From: Bacillota bacterium
Lineage (GTDB): Bacteria; Bacillota; Limnochordia; JAAZLZ01
DNA length: 11,049 nt
Assembly: GCA_012799075.1 (NCBI GenBank)
Contig: JAAZLZ010000051.1
Coordinates: forward strand, 1-11,049
Direction: 5' to 3'
Every line of letters starts with the position of its first letter. Positions within the stretch are counted from its first letter, which is position 1. The notes under the pieces were generated by a model. That model had not been told where the DNA came from, did not search any database, and saw only the letters and a program-made list of their open reading frames with translations. A program made the position numbers and the translations under genes. Shown piece by piece: positions 7,249 to 11,049 of the stretch.

Positions 7249-7884
7249 TTGGATGAAGGAAAGCAGAAGACCGCAATTATCATCCCAGCTTACAATGAGG
7301 AGAACACCCTGGGAAACGTGCTCAGGGCCCTGGCCGGCTCCCGCTGGAGGGAAATCATCGTCGTCAGCGATGGTTCTACGGACCGGACGGCTAGGGTGGC
7401 ACGCCAGCATGGGGCGCAAGTCGTGGAATTGCCGGTCAACTTAGGTAAAGGCGGTGCCATGAAGATCGGCTCCCTAAGTACTGAGGCAGAGTTTCTGCTG
7501 TTCCTCGATGCGGATCTGGTCGGCATCACCAAGGAGCACGTTGACTCGCTGCTAAACCCTGTTCTTCAGGGAGAAGCGGACATGACGGTGGGAATCTTCG
7601 ATGAGGGGCGTTTGTCGACGGATCTGGCCCAGCGAATTGCCCCATTCCTCTCCGGGCAGCGGGCCATGCATCGCCGCGTTTTGGAAGAAATCCCCGACTT
7701 GGAAAAAACCCGCTATGGAGTCGAAGTGGCCCTGTCCCGTTTTGCGGAGGCCCACGGCCTCCGGGTAAAGGCGGTCATCCTCAAAGACTGCTCCCACGTG
7801 ATGAAGGAAGAAAAGCAGGGCCTTTGGAAGGGATTTACCTCCCGGATGAAGATGTATTGGGAGATCATCAAATCCCTTGCCTAG
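7249..7884 (+). CDS. Family 2 (GT-A fold) glycosyltransferase, GpgS/DPM-like
   Basis: This gene, about 211 residues long, encodes a small soluble GT-A glycosyltransferase with no membrane segments. The nucleotide-sugar fold is clear: AIIIPAYNEENTL near the N-terminus, VVSDGSTDRT with D41, NLGKGGAM, and the metal-binding DxD as FLDADL (D87, D89). Downstream, SGQRAMHRR (from S135) and RYGVE (Y156) recall the acceptor-side motifs of glucosyl-3-phosphoglycerate synthase and polyprenol-phosphate glycosyltransferases. The exact donor and acceptor cannot be assigned. The chosen TTG (7249) begins right before the first strand, 7 bp after the proS stop, with AGGGGG at 7231-7236. An in-frame ATG at 7192 would overlap proS by 50 bp and add 19 residues that do not look like this family, so it is less likely. 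It ends 13 bp before polC. Confidence 0.83.
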   Translation: MDEGKQKTAIIIPAYNEENTLGNVLRALAGSRWREIIVVSDGSTDRTARVARQHGAQVVELPVNLGKGGAMKIGSLSTEAEFLLFLDADLVGITKEHVDSLLNPVLQGEADMTVGIFDEGRLSTDLAQRIAPFLSGQRAMHRRVLEEIPDLEKTRYGVEVALSRFAEAHGLRVKAVILKDCSHVMKEEKQGLWKGFTSRMKMYWEIIKSLA

Positions 7885-7897
7885 GGAAGGAGACCAA

Positions 7898-10800
7898 ATG
7901 TCAGTAATTTGTGTCATCGAACCCGCGCCCGATCATTGGCAGCGGGTTTTGCAAGAAGCAGGCATTGTTGAGAATTGGCTTGAGGAATTGACCGTCAGAC
8001 GGGTCGAGGTCCATGTCCAAGAGCAGGGATGGCGAGTCTTCCTGGGCAATTCCCTCGACAGTGAGCGGCAAAGAGAACTTATAGCGAGACTTCGCAGCCT
8101 TTTCCCCCAGGTAAAAAGGGTGGACCTTGTCTGCCCTTCCTTGGAGGAAGAGGATGATGATGCCTACCTGGAAAGGATCCTGAAGGAAGCCCAGCAAAGA
8201 CCAACTCCAACGCCCCAACAGGAATCATCTGCAATCCAGTACGGCCGGATCATCAAGGCCCCTCCCCGTCCCATCGAGACGATTCAGGAGGAGGAAAAGA
8301 GTGTGGTGGTAGCTGGGGAAATCATCGCCCTGGAGTCCCAGCCCATGCGTTCTGGCCGCACCCTGCTTCGTTTCGACTTGACGGACCTGACCGATAGTAT
8401 CACGGTGAAGGTCTTCCTCAAAGAGGGAAGCGAGCTTCCTTTAAGCGTTGGCATGTGTGTCTTGGTGCGGGGGCCGGTAGCAACAGATCGCTACACCCAG
8501 GAGCTAACCCTCATGGCCAACGATATCTGCCAACATGAGCAGCCTATCCGCCAAGACGACGCACCAGAAAAACGCATCGAACTCCACTTCCACTCCAAGA
8601 TGAGCGCCATGGACTCGACAACGGACTTAAAGAAGACCTTCGCGCTGGCCGCTGACTGGGGTCACCCAGCCTTAGCCATCACCGACCATGGTGTGGTCCA
8701 GGCTTTCCCCGAGGCCCATCAGCTGGCCCAAAAGCACGGCGTTAGAGTCATCTACGGAATGGAGGGCTATCTAGTTGATGAGCCTACCGGGCCTAGCTAC
8801 CATATTGTCATCCTAGCTCAAAACCAAGTTGGCCTCAAGAACCTATATCGTCTAGTCTCCCTATCCCATTTGGATTACTTCTACCGGACGCCCCGGATTC
8901 CCCGGGAAGAGCTAATTCGCCACCGGGAGGGATTGTTGCTTGGATCTGCATGTGAGGCCGGCGAGCTTTACCAAGCCCTGCTGGCGGGGGAGCCCGCGGA
9001 AAAGCTGGCTCAAACCGCCTCCTTCTACGACTACCTGGAAATCCAACCGCTAGCTAATAATGCTTTTTTGCTCCGGGAGGGGAAGGTGTCTTCCGAAGAG
9101 GACTTGATGAAACTTAACGAACAGATCCTAAGCTTGGGTCGACAACTTAGTCTGCCGGTGGTGGCCACGGGCGATGTGCACTTCTTGAATCCTGAAGACA
9201 ATGTCTACCGGGAAATCCTGTTGGCAGGACAAGGCTACGAAGATGCTGCCCATCAGCCTCCCCTTTACCTGCACACAACAACGGAGATGCTGGAGGAGTT
9301 CGCCTATCTCGGTAAAGAGACGGCCTGGGAAGTAGTCATCGAAAACCCCCGCAAGATTGCCGCTGCCATTGAAGAAATGGCGCCGATACCTGATGGTCTC
9401 CATCCTCCCAAGATGCCAGGAGCTGAGGAGGAAATAACGGAGATGGCCAGGCGGCGCCTGCAACAGCTTTATGGAAGCCAGCCGCCGGAGCTGGTGACGG
9501 CCCGTCTCGAGCGGGAGCTTAAAGCCATTTGTGACAACGGCTATGCGCCTTTGTATCTAATCGCCCACCGGCTGGTTCAAAAGTCCCTTAGTGATGGGTA
9601 TCTGGTCGGGTCGAGGGGGTCGGTCGGCTCATCCCTGGTGGCCACCCTTTGCGGAATTACGGAGGTAAACCCCCTCCCGCCGCATTATTTATGTCCCCAA
9701 TGCCAGTATTGCGATTTTTTGACCAGTGGGGAAGTAGAAGCCGGAGTGGACTTGGATGATGCCCAATGCCCTGCTTGTGGCGAACCTTTACATAAACTGG
9801 GATTTGATATTCCCTTTGAAGTATTCATGGGTTTTCACGGGGATAAGGTGCCCGACATTGACCTGAACTTCTCCGGTGAATACCAAGGAACGATTCATCA
9901 GTATACAGAAGAGCTGTTTGGCGCCGGCCATGTCTACCGAGCCGGGACCATCGCCACGTTGGCCGATCGCACCGCTTTTGGTTTTGTCAAGAAATTCACC
10001 GAAGAGCAGGATCTGGTTTTGCGAGATGCTGAGCTAAACCGGTTAATACAAGGCTGCACCGGCGTCAAGCGAACAACCGGCCAGCATCCGGGCGGGTTGA
10101 TGGTCGTTCCCGAAGGCATGGATATCCATGATTTCTCCCCCATTCAATATCCGGCTAATGATCGAAAGAACAATATCATCACCACCCACTTTGATTATCA
10201 TGCCATTAGCGAGTGCCTGGTCAAGCTGGATATCTTAGGTCACGATGATCCCACCATGCTGCGGATGCTTGGCGACCTGACGGGGACTGATCCCCAGGAT
10301 ATTCCCCTAGACGACCCGGCAACGATGAGTCTCTTCTCAGGAACAAAGGCCCTCGGTTTGACCCCCGAGGAAGCTGGATGTCCTGTGGGCACTTTAGGGA
10401 TTCCCGAATTCGGCACCCGTTTCGTCCGTCAGATGCTCGACGAAACCCGGCCGACAACCTTCGGGGAACTAGTCCGGATTTCCGGGTTTTCCCACGGGAC
10501 AAATGTCTGGACCAATAACGCCCAAGAGCTTATCCGTTCTGGTCAGGCCACCCTGATGGAGGCCATCGCCTGCCGGGATGACATCATGCTCTACCTCATC
10601 CGGCAGGGAGTAGAAGCAGGCCGGGCCTTTAAGATCATGGAGCAAGTCCGCAAGGGCAGAGGGCTAAGTCAAGAAGACATCAGCATCATGGAGGCCCATC
10701 AGGCGCCCCGCTGGTACATTGAATCCTGTCAAAAGATCAGCTACATGTTCCCCAAGGCCCATGCGGTGGCCTACGTAACCATGGCCTTCCGAATTGCCTA

Positions 10801-11049
10801 TTACAAAGTCCATCATCCCCAGGCATTCTACGCCACCTATTTCACCACCCGAGCCGGGGACTTTGACGCCCACTTGATCCTGCAAGGCCACCAAACTCTA
10901 AAGGAGCGATTCCAGGAAATTGAACGGAAGGGGAACGGGGCCACAGCCAAGGAAAAGGCGGTAGCCGGACTGCTGGAAGTCGTCTTAGAGTCTTTAGCCC
11001 GCGGCATCAGCTTCTTGCCGGTTGATCTTTATGAATCGGACCCTAAGAC
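7898..11049 (+). CDS. polC: DNA polymerase III alpha subunit, PolC type, lacking the exonuclease domain (3' end outside window)
   Basis: This is a Gram-positive replicative polymerase, open at the right edge with about 1050 codons visible and no internal stop. Residues 1-80 resemble the N-I domain. An acidic, proline-rich linker (about 83-110) follows, then an OB fold at about 133-225 with RSGRTLLRFDLTDLTDSITVKVF. The PHP domain spans about 227-440. Polymerase motifs follow: GSRGSVGSS from 571, a zinc module with C599/C602/C605 and C624/C627, the catalytic aspartates D653 and D655 in PDIDLNFSGEYQ, KRTTGQHPGG from 724, KLDILGHDDP, GTLGIPEFGTRFVRQML and YMFPKAHAVAY. The DnaQ-type exonuclease normally inserted in the PHP domain (with DVETTGL) is absent, because GMEGYLVDE passes straight into PSYHIVILA. 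The N-II region also seems missing. By comparison with B. subtilis PolC (about 1437 aa, recalled), this protein would be about 1125 aa. Start: ATG with AAGGAGA at 7887-7893. Confidence 0.96.
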   Translation, partial: MSVICVIEPAPDHWQRVLQEAGIVENWLEELTVRRVEVHVQEQGWRVFLGNSLDSERQRELIARLRSLFPQVKRVDLVCPSLEEEDDDAYLERILKEAQQRPTPTPQQESSAIQYGRIIKAPPRPIETIQEEEKSVVVAGEIIALESQPMRSGRTLLRFDLTDLTDSITVKVFLKEGSELPLSVGMCVLVRGPVATDRYTQELTLMANDICQHEQPIRQDDAPEKRIELHFHSKMSAMDSTTDLKKTFALAADWGHPALAITDHGVVQAFPEAHQLAQKHGVRVIYGMEGYLVDEPTGPSYHIVILAQNQVGLKNLYRLVSLSHLDYFYRTPRIPREELIRHREGLLLGSACEAGELYQALLAGEPAEKLAQTASFYDYLEIQPLANNAFLLREGKVSSEEDLMKLNEQILSLGRQLSLPVVATGDVHFLNPEDNVYREILLAGQGYEDAAHQPPLYLHTTTEMLEEFAYLGKETAWEVVIENPRKIAAAIEEMAPIPDGLHPPKMPGAEEEITEMARRRLQQLYGSQPPELVTARLERELKAICDNGYAPLYLIAHRLVQKSLSDGYLVGSRGSVGSSLVATLCGITEVNPLPPHYLCPQCQYCDFLTSGEVEAGVDLDDAQCPACGEPLHKLGFDIPFEVFMGFHGDKVPDIDLNFSGEYQGTIHQYTEELFGAGHVYRAGTIATLADRTAFGFVKKFTEEQDLVLRDAELNRLIQGCTGVKRTTGQHPGGLMVVPEGMDIHDFSPIQYPANDRKNNIITTHFDYHAISECLVKLDILGHDDPTMLRMLGDLTGTDPQDIPLDDPATMSLFSGTKALGLTPEEAGCPVGTLGIPEFGTRFVRQMLDETRPTTFGELVRISGFSHGTNVWTNNAQELIRSGQATLMEAIACRDDIMLYLIRQGVEAGRAFKIMEQVRKGRGLSQEDISIMEAHQAPRWYIESCQKISYMFPKAHAVAYVTMAFRIAYYKVHHPQAFYATYFTTRAGDFDAHLILQGHQTLKERFQEIERKGNGATAKEKAVAGLLEVVLESLARGISFLPVDLYESDPK
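8756..8800 (+). other. Point in polC where the exonuclease domain is normally inserted but is absent
   Basis: Residues 287-301 read GMEGYLVDEPTGPSY. In typical PolC the stretch after the GMExxLVD motif leads into about 190 residues of DEDDh exonuclease before the PHP domain resumes at YHxxLLA. Here only about six residues separate LVD from YHIVILA, in frame and without low-complexity or repeat scars. Both flanks align well with PolC from memory, which makes a precise domain loss, or a lineage that never had the domain, the simplest reading. Confidence 0.85.

Noticed and set aside
7898..11049. Possibility that polC is frameshifted or broken
   Set aside because: Reading codon by codon from ATG 7898 gives an unbroken frame to the window end, with PolC motifs in the right order on both sides of the missing domain. 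The gene is intact as far as visible.

Overview
This window looks like a chromosomal housekeeping operon from a Bacillota (Firmicutes) bacterium, probably an anaerobic clostridial or Limnochordia-like lineage. All genes lie on the + strand. The gene order uppS-cdsA-(ytvI)-dxr-rseP-ispG-proS-(GT2)-polC is the classic Firmicutes uppS-to-polC block, with ispG between rseP and proS as in many Clostridia. Base composition is moderately GC-rich by eye (mid-50s %). The species cannot be named from the sequence. The YtvI-like protein hints at a spore-former (inference).

Layout: positions 1-266 hold the 3' end of uppS (undecaprenyl diphosphate synthase). Then come cdsA (285-1052, CDP-diacylglycerol synthase), a YtvI-like AI-2E-family membrane protein (1059-2102), dxr (2136-3299), rseP/rasP (3310-4344) and ispG (4359-5462). 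A 78-bp gap at 5463-5540 carries a good sigma-A-type promoter, followed by proS (5541-7241). A GT-A glycosyltransferase (7249-7884) follows. The 5' three-quarters or more of polC (7898 to the window end) is open at the right edge. Most junctions are 5-33 bp, so a polycistronic transcript is likely, with a second entry point before proS. No RNA genes, insertion sequences or CRISPR arrays were seen, and no gene-free stretch exceeds about 80 bases.

How the genes work together: dxr and ispG are MEP-pathway steps supplying isoprenoid units. UppS turns these into the C55 lipid carrier for cell-wall synthesis. CdsA makes the phospholipid precursor, and RseP is the intramembrane protease that usually accompanies these membrane genes. 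ProS charges tRNA-Pro, and PolC is the replicative DNA polymerase.

The most striking observation is in polC. Its reading frame runs uninterrupted to the window end, but the DnaQ-like 3'-5' exonuclease normally inserted in the PHP domain is absent. The PHP domain continues directly across the usual insertion point. The N-II region between the first N-terminal domain and the OB fold also appears to be missing. The PHP metal-ligand positions all look intact, so a PHP-based or trans-acting proofreader is a testable possibility. A second oddity is a chain of two tiny overlapping ORFs (TGATG and ATGA overlaps) that links a strong Shine-Dalgarno sequence to the dxr start.
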